Shown: positions 1-12,000 of the stretch, in pieces
How positions within the stretch are numbered: the stretch's first letter is position 1
Layout: every line of letters starts with the position of its first letter
Assembly (NCBI RefSeq): GCF_016859285.1
Contig: NC_053414.1
Span: 2,772,017 to 2,836,016, forward strand
DNA length: 64,000 nt
Direction of reading: 5' to 3'
DNA from: Xiphias gladius
Lineage: Eukaryota; Chordata; Actinopteri; Istiophoriformes; Xiphiidae
The notes under the pieces: generated by a model
The model's input: the letters and a program-made list of their open reading frames with translations, nothing else
What the model was told of the DNA's origin: nothing
The model's database searches: none
Program-made: the position numbers and the translations under genes

Positions 1-61
1 TCTAATCCAGAGTGATAAAGGAGCACTGACATGAATTTCAAGTCTGTGCATCAAGCACGGA

Positions 62-145
62 GATCGGACAGGTGATTAGCCTAGCTTAGCACAAAGACTG
101 GAAGCAGGGGGAAACTGTTAGCCCAGCTCCGTTAAAAAATGAATA
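62..145. repeat. Fish interspersed repeat fragment (GCTTAGC type)
   Basis: The block carries the words TAGCCTAGCTTAGC and GACTGGAAGCAGGGGGAAAC. The same words occur at about 48285-48330, and the reverse-complement form TGCTAAGCTAAGCTAA occurs near 22226 and 48608. This family is common in percomorph fish genomes and is probably a non-autonomous DNA element. Only one end is present here, so it is a partial copy. Confidence 0.55.
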
Positions 146-1277
146 AAAAGACCTTCCTAAAAGCTCCAGGTCTGTCTGATGTCTAAGCCGCATCTGAAAC
201 AGAAATGTAAAAGGTGATATTGTGGTTTTGGCTGCAGTTAGCGGTGGAGCTATTTGTTGACCAGCAGTTGCTGGGAGGCGTACCTGTCCTGAACTCCTAG
301 TGGGGGTGCCTGGTTCGAGCTCTGTCTCTACTCTTCAGTCTGCGGACTCTCGGGTGGTTTAATGGCTAGCTTGTTAGCTAACAAGCGATGGACCCGGGCT
401 AACAGTCTGCCCCAGCCCCCCCGCCCGTAATCCCGTGACTGCATCGCAGAGTAACTGGGGTTTGACGCTAAAAGCGCAGAGAGGCCGTTGTTCCCAGCGG
501 AGAGAGCAGCTGAGCTCTGAATTCAGCTTCGACCTCCACAGCCGACGCCCGGTGGGACTTTGTGGTTTTCATGATGGTGTAGTTCTAGAAAGCGGATCCG
601 TCCTGCGCTCTCACTGCATGCTGATGCAGCGATCCCTTTGGGCTAAACTAAGCTAACCACATCCTGGACCTGTCTCTGTACCGGACACGCCGACTTGAAA
701 TGTATATCAATCTTTTGGGGAAGGTGGCTAACAAGCTGGCAACATGTCGGACTGTTCCTTCAACCCTGTCCACCCCTGCTTTAAAGCTACGCTCTGCAAC
801 TTCTCATGCGGAGCTTCTCTTGGTTCTCGTACCAGCAAACACTTAAAATATGACTAAACTGAAGAGGGGTCCACAGACTGACCAAGCTGTACGCGAGCGC
901 TCCCTTTGGGAAACACTGCACCTTTGAGCCTTAGATCTTTTCCCTTTTCTGGCCGTTTGGCAAAACGGCCATAAACGTGCCGTGTGCAGCGGACTCGCGT
1001 CTCTGTACCGGGATTCTGAATGTTACCTGTGCTTTTCGAACCCTTCCCCTTTTTGCTGGCATGCGAAGCTGCCAAAGAGCAACGTTGCCGAGTGCAGCTT
1101 TAAAGCAAAACCCTTCTAGAGACCAGCACTGTTGATGAAACAATACAAATACCAGACCCCCGCTGACTTCACGCACGCCTCGAGGAGAAGCCTGTCCTTT
1201 TACTGCGATGCTGATGTTCAAAGGTAGTTCTGGTACGACGGGTGTTCGGTGTGTGGACAGTGTTAGGATGAGCTGAC
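146..1277. other. Region downstream of cnrip1, no further gene seen
   Basis: This stretch follows the cnrip1 stop codon on the minus strand and should hold its 3' UTR. No second gene was recognised. The open frames here show no familiar domain and no convincing splice structure. Confidence 0.5.
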
Positions 1278-3188
1278 TCAGTTGAACGCCTCCTTGTTGA
1301 TCCACATCAGGGTCCGCGTCTCGTTGGGCTTGCATTCGTACTCGATGTTGCTGAATTTGTTGCCGAACTGGCAGTGCTCCCTCTTGTAGTAGTTGTAGTA
1401 TTTCGCCTGCCAGACCGTCTCGAACGTCCCCGCCTTGTTGAACTGGACAGAAAGAGAACCGGTCTGTAGTTAGACACGTAAAAACGCTAAGGCTACGCTG
1501 GCCACCGCCAACCTTCTCCACGTCCACGGCGCCTGGCCGTCGCGACGCCGTTGTCTCACCTCTATGCTGACTTGGACAGGCTGCCGGTCTCCGCTCTTGG
1601 TGTGCGGGACGCCCTCGGTGTCGTACTGGCCGTGGTAAACCACCGAGTCCTCATCTCTGGACTGCTGCTCCAGAGGGAAGACGATGCCTCCGATGTTCAT
1701 GTTGCTGTGAGGAAGAGAGAAGGGTGACACTTATTGACGCAGGACCACCGATGACCGCGTTGACCGTGTTAAGTCATGCAACCGCCTTCCCCAATCAGTG
1801 GTAGGCTAAGGGCGTCTTTCATCTGAGTCTCCACCAAGACAGTTCTCTGGAGGCTTCACCACAGACTCTAGACCAAGACTGGATTACCACCTGCTTTGGG
1901 GGCCCCGGTGGCCGAGGGACCCGCAGTGTGTCAATGGATTATTGGTCATTTTATTGATTGGAAACCAGGGAATTGACTCTTTTAAAATAGAATATCAACC
2001 GCAGGGTGTCAAAGGTTATTACCTAATATTGTGGCATGTTTTGTAGAGGTGCCTGGTATCAAAGCATCACTATTGTTTGATGTTGTATCAAGGTCATAAG
2101 GTACATAGTCCCTCAATGGGGGTCCTCGTCCTGGGCCCCCAGCGGGTTCATCCAGCTGTGCTCGCAGAGACCCAAACTAATGCTGCCTTTAGTCGATGAA
2201 GCCAAGGTTTCCCTCTAGCAAACGCCCCATTGTGGAATAACGGATGTTATTAGAAGTCCGTCAGCTGCTGGTTAAACTACAACGCGCTGTGCACCTGAGC
2301 TTCTCGGACCCGGTAGGAAAAGGACAATATAACATTTATAATGTGGTGTAATGCACTTGTCGGTTTACTTGACTGGGTTATAGGCTGAATCCAAAATATC
2401 AGCCGGATCATTTGTAGAATTGACTTTAATGATCAGTTTGACGTTGATTTCATTTCGACCCTCCTTGTATTTGATCCCTCTGATTTTAATGATTCACGTT
2501 GCCTTTCATTTGATGCTTTTTTTTTTTTTTAAATCTTGGCAGTGGGCTCATTCCCGCTGTCACCCAGGCCTGGTTAGACCAGCTGGACCCCGCCCCGCTC
2601 CACCTGAGCCCCACCGACTCCGCTTCGGCTGATCCGGCAGCAGCAGCAGCAGCAGCAGAGCCGACGGAGCAGGTTCGGGTCTGCAGCCGTGAGAAAAACC
2701 CGCACACACGATCCGCACATGATTTATTCAGGCCGAGGTCGGACGGCTCAGGCCTGCAGGAGGCGGCCACGGAGCCGATCACATGCAGGACTGATACCGC
2801 TTCTTTTGCTGCCCGTGAACGTCTTTATGTCTAATTGTAGACGCGGACCTGGTCCCCTACGGTCGTTTAACCTTTTTTATCTCACCGAGTCATTTGGATT
2901 AGGGAGTGCGCATGCTCCGTGCAGCCCCCCGCTGCAGATAAACCCACGTATCTGAACCGATTATTGGGTTCATCGGAGAAATATCGATTTCAGTTGAATT
3001 TCTTCTTACGTGGCCTCGACGTTTCCAGGCTTCACCGCCACCTCGATCTTGTATTTGGAGCCCGTGAGCAGCTTGATGGTCCGGCTCTGGCCGAACCGGG
3101 TCCCGTCCACCTTGAAGAACACGGGTCCTTCGTTGGGCTGGATCCGCAGCGAGATGGAGATGATGATGATCGGAGGAACGTCGTCCAT
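1278..3188 (-). CDS. cnrip1: Cannabinoid receptor-interacting protein 1 (CRIP1)
   Basis: Three coding exons on the minus strand: 3188-3010, 1704-1560 and 1442-1278, joined in frame with GT-AG sites to give 162 residues. Human CNRIP1 has 164. Recognisable blocks are [56 protein letters not shown] and [19 protein letters not shown], which match the vertebrate family along its whole length. The protein is a small cytosolic beta-rich protein that binds the C-terminal tail of the CB1 cannabinoid receptor and dampens its constitutive signalling. The start at 3188 is chosen because the next residues (MDDVPP) align with the human start (MGDLPG). A short run of isoleucines (PPIIII) replaces a less hydrophobic human segment. 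Teleosts can have cnrip1a and cnrip1b, and I cannot tell which this is. The gene points away from fbxo48's end, as in the human 2p14 order. Confidence 0.95.
2638..2658. repeat. (CAG)7 trinucleotide repeat in cnrip1 intron 1
   Basis: Seven CAG units sit in the 1.3 kb intron between cnrip1 coding exons 1 and 2. The repeat lies outside the coding sequence. No other feature was recognised in this intron. Confidence 0.85.
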
Positions 3189-4672
3189 TGTCGCGGTTTT
3201 TTGTGGTTTTTGGGGTCCGTGTTTGGTCCCGTATCGAGGGAGGGGGGTGCGGATGATGCGGTGATGCTGAGGAGGGACCGGTGTCAAGCTGGACGCAACG
3301 AGGCTTCCGGTCACAGCTTTCAAAATAAAAGCGGAACCGCGAGGGCCGAAGTGTGCGGGACTACAACCAGGGACCGTTTCCATGATGGATCATCTTCTCG
3401 ATGAATCGACTGTCGTGAAAACTGCCCGTGTGAAATTTCCAAAGACCGTTTCCATTTTGTGTGACAAGCAAAAACAACAACGCGTCAAAATGGCCTCTGA
3501 TTAATTATCCGTCAATCGACTGATCAGTTAAACTGCACATTGTACTAATTGTTTCAGGTGAGTTATTCACAGGGTGGAAGTCGATGGACATTGACTTCAG
3601 TCGATTAATCACTCAAGTAACTGAGTCATTTTACATCTGATGGATCCATCTTCTAAAATGTGAGAATTGGCTTCTTGTCTGTGTCTTATATTAAAATTAA
3701 TTGCATTTTTTTTTTTGGTGCTGGAAACTCTGGCAAACTCTCATGGACATTTTCACACAGTTTTCTTGTTTTCCAGACCAAACGATTAATCAGTTACTTG
3801 AGACAGGGAGTGCAGGAATGATGGACGAGAACACTACTCGTTAGTTGCAGCCCTGCACGATTAACTACGTCCAGAAATGTCAAAGTACAGGACGACTACC
3901 ACTGAACTTTAAGTACCTGGTGGTGACATTGGAAGATTTTCCTCCACTGTTTTTCAAAGGCAATTATTTTTTAATCCACATTTGAAAGCTGCGGTTACTT
4001 TTTTTTTTTTTAAAACAAGATTTTACATTCAAAACTTGATAAAGTTGTTAAGATCATCTGTCTTCACTTCTTTCTTTTTGTGCTTTTTCTCATCACGTTC
4101 CCTTTTGTCTTCTTTTATCAGCTAATCTCAACATATTCAACAACCCTGACTTATAAAATATGACGTTTTCACCTGACCTGTGTTTTTACTTTAGATACAT
4201 GTTTAGCTTCACTGACGTACGTATTTCTATAACTTCTTCTAACGTAAAGAGACCAGTAGCTTGTGAGACCATAGGTGGACACAAGAAGAGAAGCACTTTA
4301 CAATGTAAAGCCCTGCAGTTCTCCGCCACCATCAAAAGGAAAAGTGTGAGGGAGGAAATATGACGTTCACTCCTCTCTGACATTTCGTCAGTGAAAACTA
4401 GGTTATGAGCTTCCCAATGATGTGATTTAATGCATCTCAGCCATATTTACATCAAAGCAATGAAACTGTTCAATAGTAACAATTCATTCCAGATAATTAT
4501 GCTAATAATTTCTATCTCACTTGTTCCAGCTCCACGATCCTGTTTTTCTTAAAAACTTTTCTTAAAATATGTACAGGTGTTTGTGCTTATTCTCATAAAA
4601 CACAAAGTATAAGATATACATTAGAGTTAAAAATCAGTCTGCTTTGGATAAAATCCTAAATGTCGCCGTCGG
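3189..4672. other. Intergenic: cnrip1 5' flank and fbxo48 3' flank
   Basis: The right-hand part should contain the fbxo48 3' UTR, and 3189-3400 the cnrip1 leader and promoter. Between them, about 3480-3860 holds AT-rich sequence with repeated CGATTAATC and ATCGACTGATCAG-like words. Similar sequence recurs near 9360-9610, 42130-42330, 58200-58300 and 63190-63850. That suggests a degraded dispersed repeat. No other gene was seen. Confidence 0.45.
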
Positions 4673-5245
4673 TCATCTGTCCAGCTCGGCCTGCAGGATC
4701 TCTCCCCAGGTCTCAGCGTCCAGCGGCGTCATCTTCTGGCCGGCCAGCTCCTCCGCCGACCTCACGTGGCTGTATCGTCCCCGCAGCCAGTCTCTCGTCA
4801 GACAGCTCCGGGTGTAGTTCCTCACCAGCGTCACCTGCAGACGGGAAGCGGCAGGCGGTCAGAGGACGGCGTTTCCCAACCAAGCCTCCACCAAGATTAT
4901 GCGTTGCAGTGATGATCTTATCTGTTCATGACGTCGAGTGCGTAGGTTGGGTTTTAACTGTGGTTGGGATGATGGATGATGAACGGCTGTGTAGACTATG
5001 TGTGCACAGAGGACTACAGGGCTCTGGCCCGGGGGCCCGGAAGGCCAGGGGGCCCCCGGGCCCGGGCCTCTGTACGAAGCGACTGTTAATACTTCTTGTT
5101 TGAAAGTCACAGAGCTCAGTTGAAAGACACAAAACGACCACAAAGTACAATCTCTTTCAGTCTGGGGGTCCTATATAGGAGAGGCAGGGACCAGGGGCCC
5201 GATTTCTCGATCAGTCCCAGTTCTCTCTATAAATCTTTTTCTCCT

Positions 5246-5283
<38 letters not shown>

Positions 5284-6315
5284 CAAAACATTCAATATGT
5301 ATTTACTTACATAACTTGGACTATGTGACAGGACTTGTATCATATGATTTTCTTCCTTGATTTTCAACGAGTATTCTACACTTTATTTCATTAATATAAA
5401 TCTAAGACTGAGATTTTGACGGTAAATGTCACCATAAATGGATCATAACCTGTGGGTACCATGTTGCTCGAAACACTCAAAACAGGAAGAGACTTTTTTT
5501 TTTTAACCGTTAGTAGAGTACATTTAAAGAATCACTGAATACTTTAACAGTGTATTTCCCTCTTTCAAACAAACCCTATGACATTTAAAAGCAAGAAGAT
5601 CAGCTGTGACCTAGTTTCAATCATTACCTCCACCAAGGAGCTTCTGTCTTCACCATTTGTCAGACACTACTGAACTGGTTTGCACCAAACCTGGTGTGGG
5701 GACGGGGCGTGGCAGAGGTCTGCGCTCTACTGAGGCCCAGTCTAGTTTGATATGTTTTGTACGTGGCTTCCTGCTGCGGCTGTAAAGACTCAGGACTAAC
5801 GTTTGCTAATCTGAGGTGTCATCTTTAGTCCGTCTGCTGATCCACGACAACAAAAACAGCTTCGCCAGTTGCTGTCGGGGAAACGAAGAGTTGACTCCCC
5901 GCGCTCGTCTTCAGGACATAATTTTCCAGGTGATACCCGTTTTTGTTTTGTTACCTGTTCGTCAATGACTTATTGTAACACGCTGCATTGAATGTTTTAT
6001 GCATTTCTAAGCTTAATGAAGGCAGCAGCTTCCACCCACCTTCCAGGACAGGCCGTCTCTCCTGTCGCTGTCCACCTCCCTCCGACAGGCGGCCCTTACC
6101 AGCAGACACTGCCTCCTCCACAGCTGCTCGCTCTCCTCGATAATGTGATGCCACAGTTTGCAGGTCCGCGAGGCGCTGCACAGACTCTCTGCGTCCAGCT
6201 CAGCGAAGATCTTCACGCTCATCTCTGTCGGCAGCGTTTCGGCAAAGTTCCGAGGGGACGGTCTTCTCGCGCGGGGGAAGGACACAGGCGATGTCCTCGT
6301 GGGGTCATGCTGCAT
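4673..6315 (-). CDS. fbxo48: F-box only protein 48
   Basis: Two coding exons on the minus strand, 6315-6040 and 4834-4673, join in phase 0 after residue 92 to give 145 residues; human FBXO48 has 155. The F-box lies at about residues 24-67 and includes LPTEMSVKIFAELD, SLCSASRTCKLW and ESEQLW, the usual Skp1-binding surface. The tail contains LVRNYTRS, WLRGRYSHV and DAETWGEILQAELDR, which match the human C-terminus closely. F-box proteins are substrate adaptors of SCF ubiquitin ligases, and FBXO48 has been linked to turnover of activated AMPK. The start is supported by an in-frame TGA three codons upstream of the ATG. The coding exon itself begins at a strong acceptor at 6347, so at least one more 5' UTR exon must lie upstream. 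The neighbours cnrip1 and aplf are the same as in mammals. Confidence 0.94.
5031..5067. repeat. GC-rich imperfect palindrome in fbxo48 intron
   Basis: GGCCCGGGGGCCCGG is followed closely by GGGGGCCCCCGGGCCCGGG, so each half can pair with the other and each is also partly self-complementary. It lies in the intron between the two fbxo48 coding exons. No function is known. Confidence 0.6.
5247..5280. repeat. (CA)17 microsatellite
   Basis: An uninterrupted dinucleotide run in the fbxo48 intron. Confidence 0.97.
5630..5755. repeat. Fish interspersed repeat fragment
   Basis: The text CTCCACCAAGGAGCTTCTG, GGTTTGCACCAAACCTGGTG and GACGGGGCGTGGC matches a repeat that I recognise as widespread in percomorph fishes. 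It is probably a non-autonomous DNA element. The copy is partial and lies in the fbxo48 intron. Confidence 0.45.
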
Positions 6316-6346
6316 AGTAGCTCAGAGTCCGACGCTTTGAAGACGT

Positions 6347-7720
6347 CCTGGGAAAACAAAGTCAAAGAAATGGTTACCGGACACATAACGTCACACAGAC
6401 TGCGTGAGATCCGCTGGCTGCAGCTTTTCGATCGGGAAAGCGCCATCAGCTCTCGACGACCTGACACCGGAGCCTCGAAGTGCATCTCGAGTCAGTAGCG
6501 TAGCTTCAGCTTAAAATCCTGAGGTTCGTTCATTACATTCGGTTTTATTGTCGTTTTCACACACGTCCATCGACATGTTGATCCTCATGGACCAGAGACA
6601 TTTGAGAACAACAGGTTTTATGAGAAGGAGTCAGGACTCTCACATTAGCAGCAACGAGTTACTCAAACATCACTGCGAACAAATGACAGGTGACCAAACA
6701 ATGAAAACTGTACTTGTAAATTCCACACAGTGCAGTGGACTGTAAGGCCCAGGGGGCCGGAGCGACATGTGGGGCCTTATCTTTGAGTCCGAGGGGCGTT
6801 TCGAGGATGTGAAGTGGGAGGAAAACCCCTTATTTTTCTGTCACAGCAGCAAAGTCGCTGCCTTCTCCTCAGCAACACAAGTTTACTTGCAAGTGCTCTG
6901 TTCCACCTTCTGCTCAGTTACACAATAATATCAGCTGAGTGAAAAAACACAGTTCCACACGTAAGTTTCACCGCAGTAAAACGTTCACACCAGATGTAGC
7001 AGCACTGAATCCTGAATTCTTGATCCAGCACCCAAACCTGTATTCATGCCCATGTTACTATTACAAGACACTACCCGCACAACCGCTACGAGTTTCGGAT
7101 GATTGGACTTGATATCCCAGACACGAGTGTCAGGCCGAAAGATGGCAAACTAGACACCACCGGGACCTGGACCTGGGACCCAGGTCCAGGTCACTTTGAA
7201 TCACAACAGCAGCCACGTAGATTGCTTTCCTGTTGGGTTCGCGGATGGACCGGAGCTCCCAATCCTTCATTTCTGCATCGCAGTGAACGTCTCGTTTGAC
7301 CAAATCAGGTCCGACTGTTGCTGCTCGGAGAGTCCGACCTCCGCCCCGGCTAACAGCAGCGCGGCTAGCTCGCTAGCGGCGACCGAAAACAGTGGCGTCT
7401 TCCGGGCCAAATGTTTCGTTTTGGTTTGGTTTGTTTCGGTTTTTTTGTGGCTTTTTTCACAGGAGAACGCTGGAAGCACGCGTCTGCCGGCGCACCGAGG
7501 TGCCAGGCGGCGGTGTGCTGCGGGAGCGCCGCTTCCCTACCTGCGGTGTGGTCGCTCCGCGTCTGCCTGACAGCTGGAGGTTTAAATGTCTCAACGGCTG
7601 TTTACACGCGTCGTCGTGTTTTTGGTGAAGCGCGCATGCGTACAAGGGCCGCGCTCCCCGTCGTTAGAAGACACGGCACATTTGAATTTTCGTTTTCTCC
7701 ACAATAAAAGCATCAAACTG
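6347..7720. promoter_or_regulatory. Upstream region of fbxo48 with a CpG-rich block
   Basis: Position 6347 is the acceptor edge of the fbxo48 coding exon (TTTGTTTTCCCAG on the minus strand), so its promoter lies further right. About 7300-7660 is CpG-rich and contains GCTAGCTCGCTAGCGGCGACC and many CG steps, unlike the AT-rich flanks. One candidate donor on the minus strand, CCGCAG/GTAGGG near 7548, could end a 5' UTR exon. FBXO48 and APLF lie head to head in human, and the same divergent arrangement is present here. The exact start sites are not visible. Confidence 0.45.
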
Positions 7721-8184
7721 TTTCTGTGTTGTGCGCTTTACAAATTCTGATCGATCCATAGGACGTTTAAGCGTCTGCACCTTCACCGAGACGACGCCAG
7801 ATTCCATTTAATAACCCGTTCGTTTAAAGCGGCATTCTCGTCTAGAAAGATATTTATCCCGTTAAATACATGTATCGGTTGCTGTCTGAATCATTCGCAG
7901 CGCTTCTTCAACTCGGCGTACGGCTAAACCGAAAGACGGCTTTCTATACAATGCTCTGCTTATCTTAAAATGCAAAAGCCCAATTTGAAGACTCGACGCA
8001 AATCGTGGCCAAATAACGTCCATGCAATACTTTTCTCTCTGCTTTATTCTATCGCGTTTGTCATTTAATATCTAGCTGTTAAAAGTCCACAACAGGATGA
8101 CAACAGAAGAACCATAGCGACAAGTGTGAGCCATACTAGCGTGATGCACTAAACACTGCAAACATGCCGAATGAAAGAGTCTCA

Positions 8185-8465
8185 TCTATTTATTCATAAA
8201 CCGTCTTGATTTTTATTTACTACCGCAAAGGATTTCGCAAATAAACAAAAGCATTTCAAATTGAAAAAGTTAAGGAAGGAATTCGGTGAACATGTGGCCG
8301 GAAAGTCGTGTGCTGTATATTACATCTATGCCGAATTAAAGAGCGTTATCGACTTATTCGTAAACCGTCTCGATATTCATTTTATAAATGTAAATATTTC
8401 GCAAATAAATAAGAATATTTCAGATGAAAAAAAATCAAGATGGAATTCGGTGTGGCCGGAAATCT
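8185..8465. repeat. Diverged tandem duplication upstream of aplf
   Basis: Two blocks, about 8185-8307 and 8350-8465, share the ordered words TATTCATAAACCGTCT / TATTCGTAAACCGTCT, TTTCGCAAATAAA, a TTTCAAATTGAAAAA / TTTCAGATGAAAAA segment, GGAATTCGGTG and GTGGCCGGAAA. They lie in direct orientation roughly 160 bp apart. They end about 290 bp before the first aplf ATG, so they fall within or next to its promoter. Confidence 0.75.
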
Positions 8466-8817
8466 GGCGGACAGCGCCTCATGTGTACTCTACTGCGCAT
8501 GCTCTCCTGCATGCCGGAAGTTTTGAATTGTGTTGCTGACAGTAAAAGTCGTTGTTTCTGTTTGGTCTCTTTGACTTTTAAGCCTCGGGGAGACAGTTTA
8601 GTCCGGGTTTCCGCCACGGCAGGTCGGCAGAGGTAACGGTTCGCTACTGCTCGGCTGGTTGCGACCTGAGCTGAGTTTCTGAACCTAGAGAATCTCTTTA
8701 AATCCAGACATCATTTCCTCCTCCCGCTGGATTCTCTCCAGCCTTCAGGTCTGAATGGCACAGCTTTGCGCTGTTGTGGGTTTTCCTCCAGCGCCTCCGG
8801 TCCCGCCCGCCGTGCAG

Positions 8818-9032
8818 ATGTCCGGCTTCGACCTCGTCCCGGTAGACGGCGGGGCCCCCGTCCACCTGCCGCCGGGGGAGACGGTGCTGGGCAGGGGCCC
8901 CTTACTGGGAGTGAGTCCTCCTGTGGCTGGAGATTGGTTTGGTTCCAGTATTACTCTTAATTCTTCACTGGTTTGTTTAACAGAATGAATAGTCCCCCCA
9001 TCTGCACACACACACACGTACACACGTACACA

Positions 9033-9084
<52 letters not shown>

Positions 9085-12000
9085 TTAACATGAGCTGATT
9101 AGTCGAGTAGTAAATTGGCCGATCATGGCGACTATTTTAATAATTGAATTTTTTGAAGTAAACATTGAAACATTTGCTGGTTCCAGCTTCCTAAATGTGA
9201 ATATTTTTTGCTTTTCTTTTTCATACTTGACAGTAAACTGAAACTAACTACGTACATCTACTAGAGTACCGTACTTAACTACAATATCTGGGTACTTTTA
9301 CTTGATTTTACCTTGATTTTACATACAAAACATGATCAACATAAAATGTGATTCGAGCAGCAACTAACGATTATTTTCATTATTTATGAAGCTGAATAGT
9401 TTTGTCTATAAAATGTCAATTAATCGTGATAAATGTCCGATTATACTAGAATCACAAAGAAAAGATGGAAATCCTCACATGTGAGAATCTGGAACCAGTG
9501 AATTTTTGGCTGTTTTGCCTAAAAAAAAAAAAGATAAAACAATTATCAGAATAGTCGCTGATTAATTTAGCGTCTAATCAAAGTTTAAACTAATTGTTGC
9601 AGCTCTAACTATGATGCATTATTGTAGATTACACATCCACTCGGGGGGGTTTGCAGTCATGTGGCCTGTCGGACCTGCTCAGGTTGGAGTCGTGTAGAGT
9701 TATGCTGGGATTTAGAAGTCAGAACCAACCGGAGACGCTCCTGAAACCCTGAAAAAACACTATTTTTGATCTGGTTTTCTAGTAGTTGGTTGTTGTCTGG
9801 ATAAAATATTGTCTGCTGCGCGTAAGATTTAAAAAATCCTCTTTCAGGAACTTTGTGGCTCCAGAATTCAACATTCTGAGAGTTGCTGTTCTGCGAAATG
9901 AGTACTTTCACTTTTAATACGTAGAGTACACTCAGCTGGTAACACTTATGTACTTTTACTCTGGTAGAATTCTGAATGCAGGACTTCTACTTGTAGCAGA
10001 GTATTTTCATATTGTGGTATTGTTACTTTTACCTAAGTAAAGGATCTGAGGACTTCCTCCACCACTGCTTATGGCTGGATTGAGGCTCTCCGGACCCCAG
10101 GAAAAAAAAAAAAAAAATGCAGTCAGGACCGGATTGACCCCCAACCCCTGCCTCATTGTCCTCTGTGTGCTGTGTTCCAATCAAGATGCAACAATGCGAA
10201 CAGCAGAGTACAGGCAGCAGCTTCATTATAAACACCAGACACAAGCCAGGATTCCCGTGTGGGAGCAATACTACCCGACTGCAGGTTTTCTATGAAAACA
10301 TTTGTTTGTGGTCATTTGATGAAATGCCGCTTTACTTAGAAATGTTTCCCCTGTGATTGAATTATACGCTAGATGATAATAAGGCTGTTAAAACCAGATT
10401 CTGACACAGGTTCCTCCTACAACACAGGGCCACAGAACCTGTGTTTGGCAAAAATGTACTTTACTGGTGCAGATTCCCCAACGAATTATCAATTAATAAA
10501 AAAAAGAATAAAAAATGAATTAAAAAAAACTGGCCACCGCCACCCATTACCCGTTTCCGTGGTCATTTCTTCAATAGAAGAGGGTTGCTACACTTCACAT
10601 CCGTGCAGTCTTTGATTTGTTCGCTGGTCTTATGGGGCTGAAGCACTAAAAAGAAGCACAGACCTGCTGCTTTGAACCTTCTTGCCCCCAGAGCTAGAAT
10701 TTCAGTCTGTTCTCTGTTTACAGTAACTGCAGAAAATTTCATTGAGGCCAAAACACGTTTTTGCAAATATCAAAAACGAATTATGACAAAATCACAAAAA
10801 GAAATTTATCAAAAAAACAGATAATTAGATGCTTGTCCGTTCAAACATAGAAACAAATGATTTTATCACAATTATTAGATTAAATTATCAACATGATGCC
10901 AAGTATCCTGCATTAGTTTACAGTTTACAGCTGTAATTTGGATAAAAGATTTGGCTTAATACAGACAAACTGTCAAATGTATCGTTATACCGCTCCTAAA
11001 AAGGTGTGAGTGTTTCAGCTGAGCTGCAGGTCTGGTACTGCGCCACCGGAGGACTCTCTCCCCCTGAGAACCTGGAGGCAGGCGAACAGGAGGAACAGGC
11101 TGCGTAGCCTCTGATGAGGTGCACAGTTGGTCTCTGCAGTACCTGTAAAATGAAGCGTCTTACACCAGGAGGCAGCTCTGCTTCAAAATCATGAGCCTGA
11201 GCCTCCTCATGGTGCCACAGCCAAAGAGAGTGATACAGTATTTATACCATACAATATGTACATGGCTCCTTATGTAGTTTTTAAAAAGTATTTACTTTTA
11301 CAATTTTTTTTCTGTGTTTATTTTGAAGATGAATTAATAAGATAAAAAATAGTAGGAAAATCCAGGTAAACATCAGATCATGAATTTACAGAACAAACAG
11401 TTTAGACTGAAAACTCATGTACTGAGTACAAAGCAGCTTCTTTGTGTTGTCTCCGCCAAGGTCAGTGGGATTTATCCTCGGGGGACCATGAATATCCACA
11501 GTAAATTTGATAGGAATCTAGCCTGTAACTTCCTAGATACTGATCTCTTTTTGGGACTGTTTTTTTTATTTTTTCACCCCAAAACAAACCTGTTTTGTTC
11601 TGAATCTTGTCTCCTGTCTTGCTTGTCTTCATGTTGCCTCAGGTCAGCGATAAGAGAGTGTCCAGACACCACGGGCTGCTGGAAAACCGGAACGGACAGC
11701 TGCGTATCAAACCGGTAAGCTCGTCTCTCTGCTCTGTCGAGCGTTTTTGGTCTTTGTGAAGATTTGAACGTCCGCACCAGCAGACTGCGGATTGTTTTTC
11801 TTGATTTATCGCTGAACCGTTTTGTCTATAAGATGTCAATGTCCCATAGCCCCACGTCCTGTTTTTTCCGACCAACAATCCAAAAGTCAAGTCAAAATGT
11901 ATTTTTATAGCTCAATATCAATACAATTTGCATCTAGAGGCTTTGCAGTCTGCGCAGACACAACACTCTGTACTTAGACCCTCAAGTTGGAAAAGCATAA

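Noticed and set aside
931-1527. 198-codon open frame on the minus strand
   Set aside because: It overlaps cnrip1 exon 3 in another frame. The cnrip1 frame matches a known protein, so this is a shadow.
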